A DNA stretch of 23,971 nucleotides from a virus. The stretch spans positions 1-23,971 of IMG/VR virus record IMGVR_UViG_3300027734_000312. One strand, 5' to 3'. Position 1 is the stretch's first letter. The number at the start of each line of letters is the position of its first letter. Shown in pieces: positions 1-8,678 of the stretch. Below the pieces are notes generated by a model. It was not told where the DNA came from. It ran no database searches and saw nothing but the letters and a program-made list of their open reading frames with translations. The position numbers were made by a program, and so were the translations under genes.

Positions 1-1475
1 GGGCTAATGGTTATTCAGTCAACAGCGCAACTGAAGTTTCGATGGCTCAGTTTAACGACAAGATGTACCTAGCCGATGCTGACGGAGACTTTCATTATTG
101 GGATGGTAGCATTATTACAAGGCAAGGTGGCAAGGTTCGTGCCGTAACAGTTACTACCGCTGGAAGCGGATATACCAGCGCAACGGCAATTGCTACTGGA
201 CCTAATTTGGGCGGGACAGTGCCAACCTTTATTACAACAGTTGCTGGTGGTGCGGTAACAGGCGTGACTGTTGTTGATGGTGGCTCTGGTTATTTGGCGG
301 CACCTACAATCACAATCGTTGGCAATGGGTCAGGCGCGACTGCCACAGCCACGGTCAGCCCACCGCCGCAAGGATTGAGGCTTTTGATTAACACGGAGAA
401 TAGGTTGTTTGCAGTTGGTTCTGCATCCAACCGAAACACGCTTTACGCCTCGGACATATTAGATCCTTCCGTATGGGATGCGACCAATAGCATCGTTGTC
501 AACGGAGATGATGGTGACGAGATAACTGCAATTGTTCCGTACTACAAGAATAGGATCATCGTATTCAAGAAACGCAGGGTGTTCCAGGTGGAAGTTCCAA
601 GTGATGCAGTCACAGCAGCCGATTGGATCGTGTCAATCATATCCAACAATACAGGGTGCGTTGCTACTGGTACTGCGGTTCAAGTTAGTAGCGATATATT
701 GTTCTTGTCCGACAACGGAATTAGGTCGCTGGTGCGGTCAGTGGCGGATGATTTTAGCTCAGTTGGAATACCTATTTCGGAGATAGTGAAGGATGTTATC
801 CAGAGCATCAACACGCAGGCTATCGCAGTATCTACCGCCATGTATTACGATAATAGATACTTCTTGTCTATACCTACTGAGGCCAATGATACCAACGATA
901 CCTTGCTGGTTTACAACACCGCGCTAGGGGCGTTTGAAGGAACCTGGACTCTGAAAGCAATGCAGTTTGCCCTAACCAATTTCAACGCTGAAGGTTCAAG
1001 GTTGATGCTGAAAAATACCACAGGACTTATTAGTAAGTACGCTGGGTTTAAGAGTCCTGCTGGAACTACTTCATCTGATTACGTTGATTCTGGAACATCT
1101 TATGAGTCCTTCGTAAGAACCAAAGATTTTGACTTTGGTGATCCTTTTTCCCTAAAATATGGCAGTCACTTTGAGATTGTATTTGATAACTCATTCTCAA
1201 GCGATGCGAATGTATTTATTCAGCGTGACGTTGACGTTGGGGATGTAAGCGTTGCTCCCAACATAAACATTGCAAGTTCGACCTTAACCTTGCCATTCAC
1301 TTTACCAGCCATCTTACCTTCTTCGGTAAAGAAGAGGCTTGCCAGCGACCTTCGTAAGTACGAGAAATGGCGTTTAATCAATATCAAGATTTCAAGTTCA
1401 GCAAACAAGATGGCTATCCGCCAGATTGTGGCAGCGGCCAATCCAGATACAATTGAAGTACAAAAGACCATATGA
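1..1475 (+). CDS. Tail nozzle/stabilization-type beta-propeller protein (5' partial)
   Basis: The frame is open from base 3 and has no stop before the first internal ATG at 42, so the gene almost certainly begins outside the window; at least 490 codons are present. The visible part has LYASDILDPSVWD, a stretch around YYKNRIIVFKKRRVFQVEV, then LFLSDNGIRSL and LLVYNTALGAFEGTW. Such short hydrophobic strands ending in aromatic turns are usual in phage tail nozzle or stabilization proteins (T7 gp12 or P22 gp10 type propellers). Near residues 30-105 (counted from the ATG) sits an inserted pair of glycine-rich repeats, each carrying GSGY and ending in a TA-rich strand. It lies just upstream of the ejection protein genes, and its stop overlaps the next start (ATGA). 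The structural class is inferred from pattern and position; the exact family is uncertain. Confidence 0.6.
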   Translation, partial: ANGYSVNSATEVSMAQFNDKMYLADADGDFHYWDGSIITRQGGKVRAVTVTTAGSGYTSATAIATGPNLGGTVPTFITTVAGGAVTGVTVVDGGSGYLAAPTITIVGNGSGATATATVSPPPQGLRLLINTENRLFAVGSASNRNTLYASDILDPSVWDATNSIVVNGDDGDEITAIVPYYKNRIIVFKKRRVFQVEVPSDAVTAADWIVSIISNNTGCVATGTAVQVSSDILFLSDNGIRSLVRSVADDFSSVGIPISEIVKDVIQSINTQAIAVSTAMYYDNRYFLSIPTEANDTNDTLLVYNTALGAFEGTWTLKAMQFALTNFNAEGSRLMLKNTTGLISKYAGFKSPAGTTSSDYVDSGTSYESFVRTKDFDFGDPFSLKYGSHFEIVFDNSFSSDANVFIQRDVDVGDVSVAPNINIASSTLTLPFTLPAILPSSVKKRLASDLRKYEKWRLINIKISSSANKMAIRQIVAAANPDTIEVQKTI

Positions 1476-1840
1476 ACGCTGTTGAGTACATTGAGCAAAG
1501 CGGTGTTCCAGAGGCTATGTGGCCTAACTTGGCTGAGTGGTTTGGATGGTTTGAGAGGCAAGGCATGGTTGGAATTGTACGCGATAAGGATGGCATAGCT
1601 GGGGTGGCTTTGGCTAGGTGCATAAAGGATGGGCAACAGCCTAATCATTATGTGCATAGCGAAGATGGAGAGAATGTCTTTGTGGACTTGACGATCTCCT
1701 CAAAGGGTGCTAAATCCTTGGGATGCTTGCTGTTGCTCCTGGCGGAGCGTTTTGGTCCCCGCAAGCGGATCACCTTTAATCGTTCTGGTAAACCAAGGAG
1801 TTATGACTATATGAGTTTTATGCGAAAGGCGTTACGCTAA
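1472..1840 (+). CDS. Small virion-associated protein, GNAT-like or gp13-like
   Basis: A 122-residue protein whose start overlaps the previous stop (ATGA), so the two are probably translationally coupled. It has an N-terminal helix, a strand with GIAGVALARC near residues 42-51, a strand with NVFVDLTI near 69-76, a hydrophobic helix (LGCLLLLLAERFG) and a basic C-terminus. This order resembles small acetyltransferase-fold proteins found between tail tube and internal virion genes in podoviruses, including the T7 gp13 neighbourhood. No acetyl-CoA P-loop of the R/Q-x-x-G-x-G/A type is clear, so catalytic activity is doubtful. A virion assembly role is inferred from position only. Confidence 0.5.
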   Translation: MNAVEYIEQSGVPEAMWPNLAEWFGWFERQGMVGIVRDKDGIAGVALARCIKDGQQPNHYVHSEDGENVFVDLTISSKGAKSLGCLLLLLAERFGPRKRITFNRSGKPRSYDYMSFMRKALR

Positions 1841-2391
1841 TGGGCGGATCACCATCTATCCCCTCACCGCCTCCCCCGCCCGATCCGATGAAGGCGGCGC
1901 AGGCCAATTCTCTATTTTATCGTTCCTCGCTTGAAACATACATTGAGAAGTCTCCAGACATTGCTGCGCTTGAGAATGCACTTCGCATCAAATATATGCC
2001 CGAACAACGCCAACTGGAGCGTCAGCTTACGGCTGCCGACCAGCTTGCGCAGGTTCAGTCTGGATTACAGCTAGAGCGTCAATATGGCGGTCAACGCACG
2101 CTGGAAGGCTTGCGTAGGCAGTATGAATACAGCCCACAAGCTTATTCCTTAAACCGCGCACTTGGCAATCAGCTTACAGCCCAATTTGGAAGAACTTACG
2201 GTCAAGCACCACAAGCCTCGGTTGAGCGCGAAGTCGCAATGGGAGGCGGCGTAGCACCAGTCAATTATACGGCTGGCATATCGCAACCTATCGCTGCTCC
2301 TTCATACACGACAAACATTGAAGATGTATTAGCAAGGAACGAAGAAGCCAAGAAGGTCACGACCAAGAAGTACCAGGCTGGAGAAATTTAG
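1840..2391 (+). CDS. Internal virion/ejection-type protein, proline-rich N-terminus
   Basis: A 183-residue protein starting in a TAATG overlap with the previous gene. The N-terminus is glycine-, serine- and proline-rich (SPSIPSPPPPPDP) and is followed by long polar helices rich in Gln, Leu and Arg (residues about 45-120), then a low-complexity C-terminus. Proline-rich starts of this kind are common in small phage proteins encoded beside DNA ejection proteins. There is no signal peptide or membrane segment. It is first in a run of four proteins of similar composition, so a role in the virion interior or the ejection complex is the best inference. No enzymatic motif was seen. Confidence 0.5.
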   Translation: MGGSPSIPSPPPPPDPMKAAQANSLFYRSSLETYIEKSPDIAALENALRIKYMPEQRQLERQLTAADQLAQVQSGLQLERQYGGQRTLEGLRRQYEYSPQAYSLNRALGNQLTAQFGRTYGQAPQASVEREVAMGGGVAPVNYTAGISQPIAAPSYTTNIEDVLARNEEAKKVTTKKYQAGEI

Positions 2392-2392
2392 T

Positions 2393-3922
2393 ATGGCAAA
2401 AAGAATTGGGAACACCTCGGAACAATTGGCGGAAAAGTATCCACCAAGATACAAAGTTAATGAGGACGGGACAATTTCTACCTATCCATCGCCATCGCCA
2501 AACACAAATGATGTGTTTTTTTACAATAGGGATGCTGGTCAATTTCCATACGCAAACATAGTTGACGCTCAAAATCAAGTGGCAAAGCAACAGCGGGACA
2601 GCTTAAAGAATCTTCAAGACACATACGAAAAGCGGTTGTCCGATGTCACCAACCAAGAAAACACTCGCAATACTCTTGCCTCACAAATCCAAGCGTTGAC
2701 AGGTGGAGCAGGAATGAGGGGGCAAGGTGTTTCTCAATTCTCAAACCAAGCACCATCCAGCCTTTCGGCTGATGCCAACTTTGGTGCGTCAGACCTATCT
2801 ACTCGCTTGAATTTTCAAGTTGCAGATCAAGACATTATCAATGACTACAATAATAGTAAGCTTGGAAAGCTCAATAGGATTGTAGAGGATGGCAATTCAC
2901 AGATTGCTGGGATTACAAGCAGGCTAGAGGCCGCACAGAGTTTATACAATCAGCTTCCTTCTGGTGATGCTAGGGCAGTATCTGCCAAGGTAGCAATCGA
3001 CCAGCTTAAATCCGACCTAGCCAGCGTGCAGGGTGCAGTTACTAAAGCAGGCCAGCAGGTCACAGATTTTAAGCCAATTACTTCAACTGACGATGAGGGC
3101 TTAAAACAGATCACATCCTTCCGCGAGTTTGCTAAATTACCAGAACAGCGTGCGAGCGATCAGCTACGCCAGATTGATCCAGAAGCCTATAGAACTGCAG
3201 TTGGTCTTGGCCGTCAATATCGCCAGATGGCTACCCAGCCACTAGGCGCGACTACTACTCCGCAGACTGAGGAACTTCGCAACACGCTTGAGCAAGAGGC
3301 ATTGAACCAACTCCGCCTTGGCTCCACTATTGGAGCAGAAGAACGGCGTGGCTACGAACAGGCCATCCGTGGGGCGCAGACTGCTAGGGGCAATATCTTT
3401 GGCCTTGGACCAGCAGTGCAAGAAGCCTCGCAGATTGGTGCGGCTGGTGAAGCACGCAAGCTTGCACGCTATGGTGCGGCTCAAAGCTTCCTTGGCTCTG
3501 GCGAGACTACTGGTGGTGCTGCTGCTAGGGATTTGGCGTTGCGAGAAGGATTACAGCAGAATAGGCTTGGTGCTGCATCCAACTTCATTGCTGGCGGTCC
3601 TTCGCTTTACAATTTGGCTGGTCAGAGGCTTGCGCAGCAAAATGCGTCATTCCAGAATTACATCAACGCAAATCAAGCCATGCCTGGTCAGTTCCAGACA
3701 GGTCCTGCGGCTAATCAATTCTATCAGACAACTAACCCCGCAATCCCAACTCAGCTTGCAGGAAACGCTGCGAGCATTTACAATACGATGTCTGATTACA
3801 CTGCTAGGACATACGGCGCGCAGGTTGGTGCAATTGCAAGTCAGCCTAGTGGCGCGCAACAGTTTGGTGCAATTGCGTCTGGTATTGGTTCATTGATGCC
3901 TAGTTTTTCATTTAGCAAATAG
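2393..3922 (+). CDS. Internal virion/ejection-type protein, 509 residues
   Basis: The start lies one base after the previous stop, and GGAGA in the end of that gene can serve as ribosome binding site. The protein is mostly helical and rich in Ala, Gln and Gly. Residues about 60-110 and 155-235 look like coiled coil (for example SQIAGITSRLEAAQSLYNQL). The second half is a long Gln/Ala/Arg helical stretch ending in a Gly/Ser/Phe-rich tail. This composition is common in podoviral DNA ejection proteins that lie between tail and lysis genes. No catalytic motif is visible. Function is inferred from composition and position. Confidence 0.5.
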   Translation: MAKRIGNTSEQLAEKYPPRYKVNEDGTISTYPSPSPNTNDVFFYNRDAGQFPYANIVDAQNQVAKQQRDSLKNLQDTYEKRLSDVTNQENTRNTLASQIQALTGGAGMRGQGVSQFSNQAPSSLSADANFGASDLSTRLNFQVADQDIINDYNNSKLGKLNRIVEDGNSQIAGITSRLEAAQSLYNQLPSGDARAVSAKVAIDQLKSDLASVQGAVTKAGQQVTDFKPITSTDDEGLKQITSFREFAKLPEQRASDQLRQIDPEAYRTAVGLGRQYRQMATQPLGATTTPQTEELRNTLEQEALNQLRLGSTIGAEERRGYEQAIRGAQTARGNIFGLGPAVQEASQIGAAGEARKLARYGAAQSFLGSGETTGGAAARDLALREGLQQNRLGAASNFIAGGPSLYNLAGQRLAQQNASFQNYINANQAMPGQFQTGPAANQFYQTTNPAIPTQLAGNAASIYNTMSDYTARTYGAQVGAIASQPSGAQQFGAIASGIGSLMPSFSFSK

Positions 3923-3931
3923 GAGATAAAT

Positions 3932-4879
3932 ATGGGACTAAGTTTTAACATTGAAGGACCAGAAACTAAAAAGCTTCGTGAAGCCGATATGCAAGAGCGT
4001 GAACTTCGAACAAGGATGTTGCGAATGGCTGTTGAGAAAGAAGACCCAGCTACGCGAGGTGCGGCAATAGACGCATCATTACAAGTATTGCAAGATCCAA
4101 ACGCTACAACTGGTCAAAAAGCTGCTGCTTACACCAGAGCTGGTGAACTTGGTGGAACTAGGCAGGTTGAGGGAATTGGGGCAGTTCCAACCGTCATACC
4201 AGAAGAACAAGTAAATGATGTAATGACGCGCCGCACTCAAATGGGAGCGCAAAGATTGGCATCAATCAATCAGCAAATTGACCAAGCAGACCAAGCTGGG
4301 GATAAATACGGTGCTGACGCATTAAGGGCAATGCGCGACATTCAATTCAAGAATGCCAAAGAAAACTTTAAGAAGTTGCCGATCAAACAAGCCGAGGATC
4401 TTGTTGAGTTCAAGAATCTTGTTCAGCTAGGATCAAAAGCACTTGAAACAACTAGCGAAAATCTTTATGGCCCAGTTTCTGGTCGGATTGAAGCTGGAAA
4501 ATCCTATCTTGGAATGAGTCCAGATTTCACTACAATGAATCAAGCGTATGCTGGAGTTAGAGATCAAATATTAAAAGCAAGGTCTGGCGCGCAAGTAACA
4601 GATGAAGAGGCAAAAAGATTTTTACAAGAAATTGGAGATCCATATACTGGAGATTATAAGCAAAGACTTGAATTATTTACAGCCCAGCGCAAGAGGGAAT
4701 ATTTGGATAAATTGCAGGCCTATCAAGAGGCTGGATTTGATATTCCTCAGTCGCTACAAATTGGTGGCGGAACTGAAACTGGAACTGTGCAACCAAGCCA
4801 GACTTCCAAAGGGGCAACTGGAGTGGTTGGCAAATATACAACTGATCCAGCCACTGGAAAAGTAATACGAGTTAAGTAA
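3932..4879 (+). CDS. Internal virion/ejection-type protein, 315 residues
   Basis: Nine bases separate this gene from the previous stop; TAGGAG just before the start is a fair ribosome binding site. The protein is helical and highly charged (ETKKLREADMQERELRTRML near the N-terminus), with a Gln/Asp-rich central helix (SINQQIDQADQAGDKYGADA) and a helical core at about 140-270. It ends in a Gly/Thr-rich linker and a short basic tail, and its stop overlaps the next start (TAATG). There is no membrane segment. It is probably a partner in the same ejection or core complex as its neighbours; I recognise no specific family. Confidence 0.48.
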   Translation: MGLSFNIEGPETKKLREADMQERELRTRMLRMAVEKEDPATRGAAIDASLQVLQDPNATTGQKAAAYTRAGELGGTRQVEGIGAVPTVIPEEQVNDVMTRRTQMGAQRLASINQQIDQADQAGDKYGADALRAMRDIQFKNAKENFKKLPIKQAEDLVEFKNLVQLGSKALETTSENLYGPVSGRIEAGKSYLGMSPDFTTMNQAYAGVRDQILKARSGAQVTDEEAKRFLQEIGDPYTGDYKQRLELFTAQRKREYLDKLQAYQEAGFDIPQSLQIGGGTETGTVQPSQTSKGATGVVGKYTTDPATGKVIRVK

Positions 4880-6957
4880 TGGCATTCATTGAGATTGAGA
4901 ATATAGGGAAGATTGAAGTCCCAGACAATCTCTCCGAGGTAGAACAAGATAGAATAGCGCAACAAGTAATTAGCGACTATTCTGAGGCTAAATCTGCTGT
5001 ACAGCCAGAAGGAGTTGGTGAGGCTTTAGCGAGGGAAACTGGACTTACGGCAAGAGCAGCAATTAACCCAATCACAGTTGGTGCTGCTACTGGTGCTGGA
5101 ATTGGTGCAACGCTCGGTGGGGTTGGCGCACTCCCAGGAGCAGCCGTTGGTGCTACGGCTGGACTTCTTACAGATATTGGATCTAGGGTGTACTCTTCAT
5201 TGACTGGTAGAGGAAAGCCTCTTGGCGAACTTCTTGATGAGATAAAGACTGACATTGGATTGCCTCGTCCAGTAACTGCTGGAGAAAGGATGCGCTCCAA
5301 TATTATTGAGGCAACTACTGGAATGGGCGGTGGAATGGCTGCTGGCAAATTGGCAACGCAAGCTGTCTCGCCAGTATTGCGTGGAGTTGGGCAAGTTTTA
5401 ACCGAACGCCCAGCCATGCAGGCTGCATCTGGAGTTACTAGCGCAATAGGATCTAGCCTTGCAGAGCAGGCTGGAGCAGGTCCAGTAGGACAAGCGGCTG
5501 CTGGATTGGCTGGTGCTATAATCCCAACCGCAGGACCTCTTGGTGAGGCATCATTGCGTCAGCTTGGTAGAGCAAGGGCAAGCCAAGAAGAAATACGCAG
5601 AAATATCGAGTCTTTTGCGGCTGCTGGAACAACGCCATCTGCTGGGCAGGCAACTGGTAGCGGTGTGATACAAGGTCTTGAGACAACGATTGGAAGGCTT
5701 CCAGGCTCTGTTTCTATGATGAGAGAAAAAGCCATAAGCCAGCAAGCAGAAATAGGTGCTAGAACAAAACAAATTGCTGAAGAATTATCAAGAGTAAAAG
5801 AACCCACTATTGCTGGTGCTGGAATCCAGAGAGGCGTTGAGGATGTGTTTCTTCCAAGAGCAAGATCAGTTGAAAGCGGATTATACAATAATTTAGATAC
5901 AGTCATACCAAAAGTTAAGCCAGTCAAAGCGAGCAATACATATTCCGCGCTTGAACAGCTTTCAAGGCCAATTGAGGGCGCACCAGCACTATCAAGAAAT
6001 CAACTTATAATGAGTCAAGAAATAGGCGCGCTCAAGGGCGACTTAGAGGCTGACTTGTTAAACGCAGAGGGAGATATTCCGTTTTCGGCTCTAAAGGGAT
6101 TGCGTTCTAAGATTGGAGAAAAACTTAGCTCGGTTCAGTTGATGTCAACCATTTCGCAGGGGCAGTATAAAAGGATTTATGGTGCGTTAACGGAAGACTT
6201 GAGAGCAGCAGCAGAAGAAGCTGGTCCTAAAGCTGTAAATGCGTTCAATAGAGCAAATAAATATACCCGCGCATTGCATTCAAGAATGGAAAAGCTCCAA
6301 AGCTTTATAAACAAGAACGAGCCAGAAAAGATATTTAGAGCAGCATTTGAAGGTTCAGATATAGGTGCAACAAGATTGCGCACTGTTATGCAGAGCATAC
6401 CCGAACCAGAGCAAAAAGCGGTTGCCTCTTCGTTTATATCAAGAATGGGCAGGGCGTTGCCAGGGCAACAAGATGAAGCTGGAGATATTTTTAGCACTGA
6501 AAGATTCCTAACTAATTGGAATAGGCTGAGTCCAGAAGCAAGGACTACGCTATTTGGAAGATTTGGAGACAAGTACCAGCGTGATATGCAGAAAATTGCA
6601 GAAACTGCTGCCAAGATTAGAGAGGGTTCAAGGGTGCTTGCAAATCCATCTGGAACTGCTGTTGGCGGGACACAAACAATGACCTATCTTGCTACCGCTG
6701 GATCTCTTGGTGCTGGAAAATATGGAATTGTTACTGGAATTGCGGCGGTTGCCTTGGGTGGAAATGCGCTTGGACGAGCCTTCATAAATCCAAAGTTTGT
6801 GAGTTGGCTTGCTAGAAATTCAGAAATACCAACAAGCGCAATTCCTGCAGCCATATCAAATTTAACCGCCATCGCAAGAAATGATAAGGATGAAGACCTT
6901 GCCGCAATCGCAGCACAATTGAAGAAAGAGGAAATAGCCAAAAGGATCGCTCGATAA
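4879..6957 (+). CDS. Large internal virion / DNA transfer protein with glycine-rich hydrophobic segments
   Basis: A 692-residue protein. The N-terminal about 40 residues (IEIENIGKIEVPDNLSEVEQ) form a small module often seen at the start of phage ejection proteins. Three Gly/Ala-rich hydrophobic stretches follow: residues about 61-100 (GAATGAGIGATLGGVGALPG), about 183-222, and about 598-635 near the C-terminus. They are separated by long polar helices. Glycine-zipper segments of this type are expected of proteins that leave the capsid and insert into or cross the host envelope, as in P22 gp16 or T7 gp15/gp16. Start and stop both overlap neighbouring genes (TAATG at both ends). No transglycosylase motif is seen here; the hydrolase is the next gene. 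The role is inferred. Confidence 0.55.
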   Translation: MAFIEIENIGKIEVPDNLSEVEQDRIAQQVISDYSEAKSAVQPEGVGEALARETGLTARAAINPITVGAATGAGIGATLGGVGALPGAAVGATAGLLTDIGSRVYSSLTGRGKPLGELLDEIKTDIGLPRPVTAGERMRSNIIEATTGMGGGMAAGKLATQAVSPVLRGVGQVLTERPAMQAASGVTSAIGSSLAEQAGAGPVGQAAAGLAGAIIPTAGPLGEASLRQLGRARASQEEIRRNIESFAAAGTTPSAGQATGSGVIQGLETTIGRLPGSVSMMREKAISQQAEIGARTKQIAEELSRVKEPTIAGAGIQRGVEDVFLPRARSVESGLYNNLDTVIPKVKPVKASNTYSALEQLSRPIEGAPALSRNQLIMSQEIGALKGDLEADLLNAEGDIPFSALKGLRSKIGEKLSSVQLMSTISQGQYKRIYGALTEDLRAAAEEAGPKAVNAFNRANKYTRALHSRMEKLQSFINKNEPEKIFRAAFEGSDIGATRLRTVMQSIPEPEQKAVASSFISRMGRALPGQQDEAGDIFSTERFLTNWNRLSPEARTTLFGRFGDKYQRDMQKIAETAAKIREGSRVLANPSGTAVGGTQTMTYLATAGSLGAGKYGIVTGIAAVALGGNALGRAFINPKFVSWLARNSEIPTSAIPAAISNLTAIARNDKDEDLAAIAAQLKKEEIAKRIAR

Positions 6958-7676
6958 TGGCTAAATTTGACATTAGCGGATCAGCTTCTCGTCAAACTGG
7001 TCTAGAATCAAGAATGCGCGATGACTCAATTCGCAGGGAGTTAGATCAAACTGTGGCCGCACCACAACAACAAGCACCTAGAATTGAACCTATGAGTGAA
7101 TACGCAAAACCAGCATTAGCACCACAAGAACAAGGACAGCTTCCATTACCAATGCAAACCGTAGATTGGGAGGCTCGGAAAGATGCACAAGGCTATCCAG
7201 CGGTTTACAAGTTGCCATCTGGAGATATGGGAGGAAACTATGAGGTAGCTGGAATAAATGACAGATACCACCCAAAAGCGTTCCAAGTCATCTCAGCGTT
7301 GCCAGCGCAAGAAAGAGCGAAAGCAGCGGCAGAGTACATCCAAGGATATACCTCTCCGCTCGTTGAAAAACTACCTCAAGCACTCCAGCCGTTCGCACAA
7401 GATCTCGCGTTTAATCGCGGGATGGGCGGTGCAACGAAGTACATCCAGCAAGGATTGAACACGCTGGGGCAGAAGGTGGCGGTAGATGGTGGGTTTGGTC
7501 CCAAGACATTGGCCGCAATCAACCAGGTTGAGCCAAGAGCCTTAATGCGTGCTGCCAGCGATGCTCAATTGCAGGATGAATACAAGATGGCTGAACGCAA
7601 CCCAGCCAGAAAGAAATTCATTCCTGGCCTAGAGGCTAGGATTAGGAATAGATTGTCAACCTTTGGGCAAGGCTAA
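6957..7676 (+). CDS. Peptidoglycan hydrolase, GH108/PG_binding_3-like
   Basis: A 239-residue protein. The first about 65 residues are Gln/Pro-rich and disordered-looking, like the neighbouring virion proteins. The rest resembles the GH108 plus PG_binding_3 lysozyme arrangement: a GGNYEVAGINDRYHP segment near residues 90-104, a helix ending FAQDLAFNRGMGGATKYIQQ, then VDGGFGPKTLAAINQ, the typical peptidoglycan-binding loop. In the family the catalytic Glu lies just before the Gly-Tyr turn; here the best candidate is the Glu of VDWEARKDAQGYP, spaced more widely than usual. It could be a lysis endolysin or a virion-borne hydrolase; the virion-like N-terminus and the operon position favour the latter, or a dual role. 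No signal peptide is present and no adjacent holin was found. Confidence 0.65.
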   Translation: MAKFDISGSASRQTGLESRMRDDSIRRELDQTVAAPQQQAPRIEPMSEYAKPALAPQEQGQLPLPMQTVDWEARKDAQGYPAVYKLPSGDMGGNYEVAGINDRYHPKAFQVISALPAQERAKAAAEYIQGYTSPLVEKLPQALQPFAQDLAFNRGMGGATKYIQQGLNTLGQKVAVDGGFGPKTLAAINQVEPRALMRAASDAQLQDEYKMAERNPARKKFIPGLEARIRNRLSTFGQG

Positions 7677-8027
7677 TTATTTAGACTTATTATTTGAGAA
7701 AATATATGTCGAACCAGATTTTCCGCTATAATAGTTTCCGTCTTGAACCTTTATTCCCTGTGAACCATAAAATAAATATCCACTTTTTGTGGCAATTTGA
7801 CCATTCCCATAATAAAAATCTCCGCAACGAGATATAATACCTTTTGGAGTTAGGGTAAGAATCCCATCCTCAACCAACAATCCGTGCTGTGTAATTGCCA
7901 ATCCTTTGCCACCACTAAACACAGCCGAGCCAGAATCATAAACTCCACCAGATACATCATCCAGTTCATCCGCCATCACCGATGCCATCAGCATCGCCGT
8001 CAGTGTTATCATTGTTATTGCTTTCAT
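7677..8027 (-). CDS. Secreted/periplasmic small repeat protein, probable moron
   Basis: A 116-residue protein on the strand opposite to both neighbours. The start at 8027 is preferred over an in-frame start at 8066 because it places a textbook signal peptide at the N-terminus: Lys near the start, a hydrophobic core (MITLTAMLMASVM) and an Ala cleavage site before DELDD. The mature part is built of short Gly-centred strands (GLLVEDGILTLTPKG, GDFYYGNGQ, GYLFYGSQG, GNYYSGKSG), suggesting a small beta-rich repeat fold. One Cys is present. Its stop is directly adjacent to the stop of the hydrolase gene (no spacer). A lone, oppositely oriented gene with an export signal is typical of morons that alter the host envelope, for example in superinfection exclusion; that role is inference. 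Confidence 0.7.
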   Translation of the reverse strand: MKAITMITLTAMLMASVMADELDDVSGGVYDSGSAVFSGGKGLAITQHGLLVEDGILTLTPKGIISRCGDFYYGNGQIATKSGYLFYGSQGIKVQDGNYYSGKSGSTYIFSNNKSK

Positions 8028-8035
8028 GTAAAAAG

Positions 8036-8062
8036 TCTCTAGCACAAACCGAAAGCCGTCAA
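8036..8062 (-). promoter_or_regulatory. Possible promoter for the minus-strand secreted protein gene
   Basis: On the minus strand TTGACG (8062-8057) is followed after 15 bases by TAGAGA (8041-8036), preceded by TGC as in an extended -10. The start codon lies 8 bases farther on. The -35 is close to consensus, but the -10 is weak and the spacer is short, so this is only a candidate. It sits inside the overlap with the divergent gene starting at 8065. Confidence 0.25.
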
Positions 8063-8064
8063 GC

Positions 8065-8448
8065 ATGAAATTATCGTCACGCCAAGTTGGAGCAGTTGGG
8101 GTAGCTCGCGTTACTGGCGCGTTGCTGCGGTGCGGGTATAACGTGCTTACGCCATACGAGGATTTTGCTGGGTACGATGTGGTGGCGGAGAAGAATAATA
8201 AGTTTTACCGCATCCAGGTTAAGACCGCCCAAGCCATAGAACAAGGGCGCACCAAGTACCGCTTCACTACCAGCAGTGGCAATGGATTTAATATCCCAAA
8301 GCGCGCCATCAGTGGCGTGGATTATGTGGCCTGCTGGGGCATGAACGATGATCTGTTCTGGCTGTTGCCAATTGCCAAGTGCAAAAGCATAACAACTAAA
8401 CTTTGTCCATCGACAGGCCAGAACTGGCGTGTATTCCAAAGCTTGTGA
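8065..8448 (+). CDS. PD-(D/E)XK nuclease-like protein (PDDEXK_5 type)
   Basis: A 127-residue protein with the layout of the small PDDEXK_5 (intron-endonuclease-like) family: an N-terminal helix, GYNVLTPYEDFAGYDVV near residues 24-40, then KFYRIQVKTAQ near 46-56. Asp38 and the Gln51-x-Lys53 pair match the expected metal-binding core. The acidic residue normally found in the first helix (G-x-x-GE) appears replaced (GAVGVARV), so activity is uncertain. It opens the recombination/replication operon and diverges from the secreted protein gene. No strong ribosome binding site is visible. It may act in phage DNA processing or host DNA breakdown. Confidence 0.65.
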   Translation: MKLSSRQVGAVGVARVTGALLRCGYNVLTPYEDFAGYDVVAEKNNKFYRIQVKTAQAIEQGRTKYRFTTSSGNGFNIPKRAISGVDYVACWGMNDDLFWLLPIAKCKSITTKLCPSTGQNWRVFQSL

Positions 8449-8624
8449 ACGAGAAAGAGGCTTGGGCTAAGTTCGAGGAAGGGCTGAAGGATGCAGAATC
8501 CTTCGATGAGGCTGTGGCTTGGGTCAAGAAGAATAAGAAAATTGTCGAGAAGCTAACCATGATGGCAATGATTAGACGATTTAATGAGGATATTAGCAGA
8601 GCTAATAAGACTTGGCGTAACTGA
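8445..8624 (+). CDS. Small helical hypothetical protein
   Basis: A 59-residue protein starting with GTG in a GTGA overlap with the previous stop. A longer version from TTG at 8403 is possible but would overlap the upstream gene by 46 bases. It consists of charged helices (KEAWAKFEEGLKDAESFDEA, then KKNKKIVEKLTMMAMIRRF) and has no membrane segment or known motif. It could be a partner of the nuclease-like protein before it. Not recognised. Confidence 0.55.
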   Translation: MNEKEAWAKFEEGLKDAESFDEAVAWVKKNKKIVEKLTMMAMIRRFNEDISRANKTWRN

Positions 8625-8654
8625 AATAGATTAAAATATATATCGACACCATCG

Positions 8655-8674
8655 CGGGTTGACAGCTAAACCCG
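8655..8674 (+). promoter_or_regulatory. Hairpin just upstream of the resolvase-like gene
   Basis: CGGGTT (8655-8660) pairs with AACCCG (8669-8674) across an 8-base loop. It ends 4 bases before the start codon at 8679, and the start has no clear Shine-Dalgarno sequence. The hairpin may limit ribosome access or mark an RNA end. AT-rich sequence (8628-8645) upstream could hold a promoter, but no convincing -10/-35 pair was found. Confidence 0.35.
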
Positions 8675-8678
8675 ATGG

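Noticed and set aside
4977-5417. 146-codon minus-strand frame inside the large ejection protein gene
   Set aside because: It lies fully within a gene with strong operon context, has no ribosome binding site, and its Pro/Ala/Ser composition mirrors the Gly/Ala-rich sense strand.
6177-6614. 145-codon minus-strand frame in the same gene
   Set aside because: Antisense shadow; no conserved motif, no overlap logic with neighbours.
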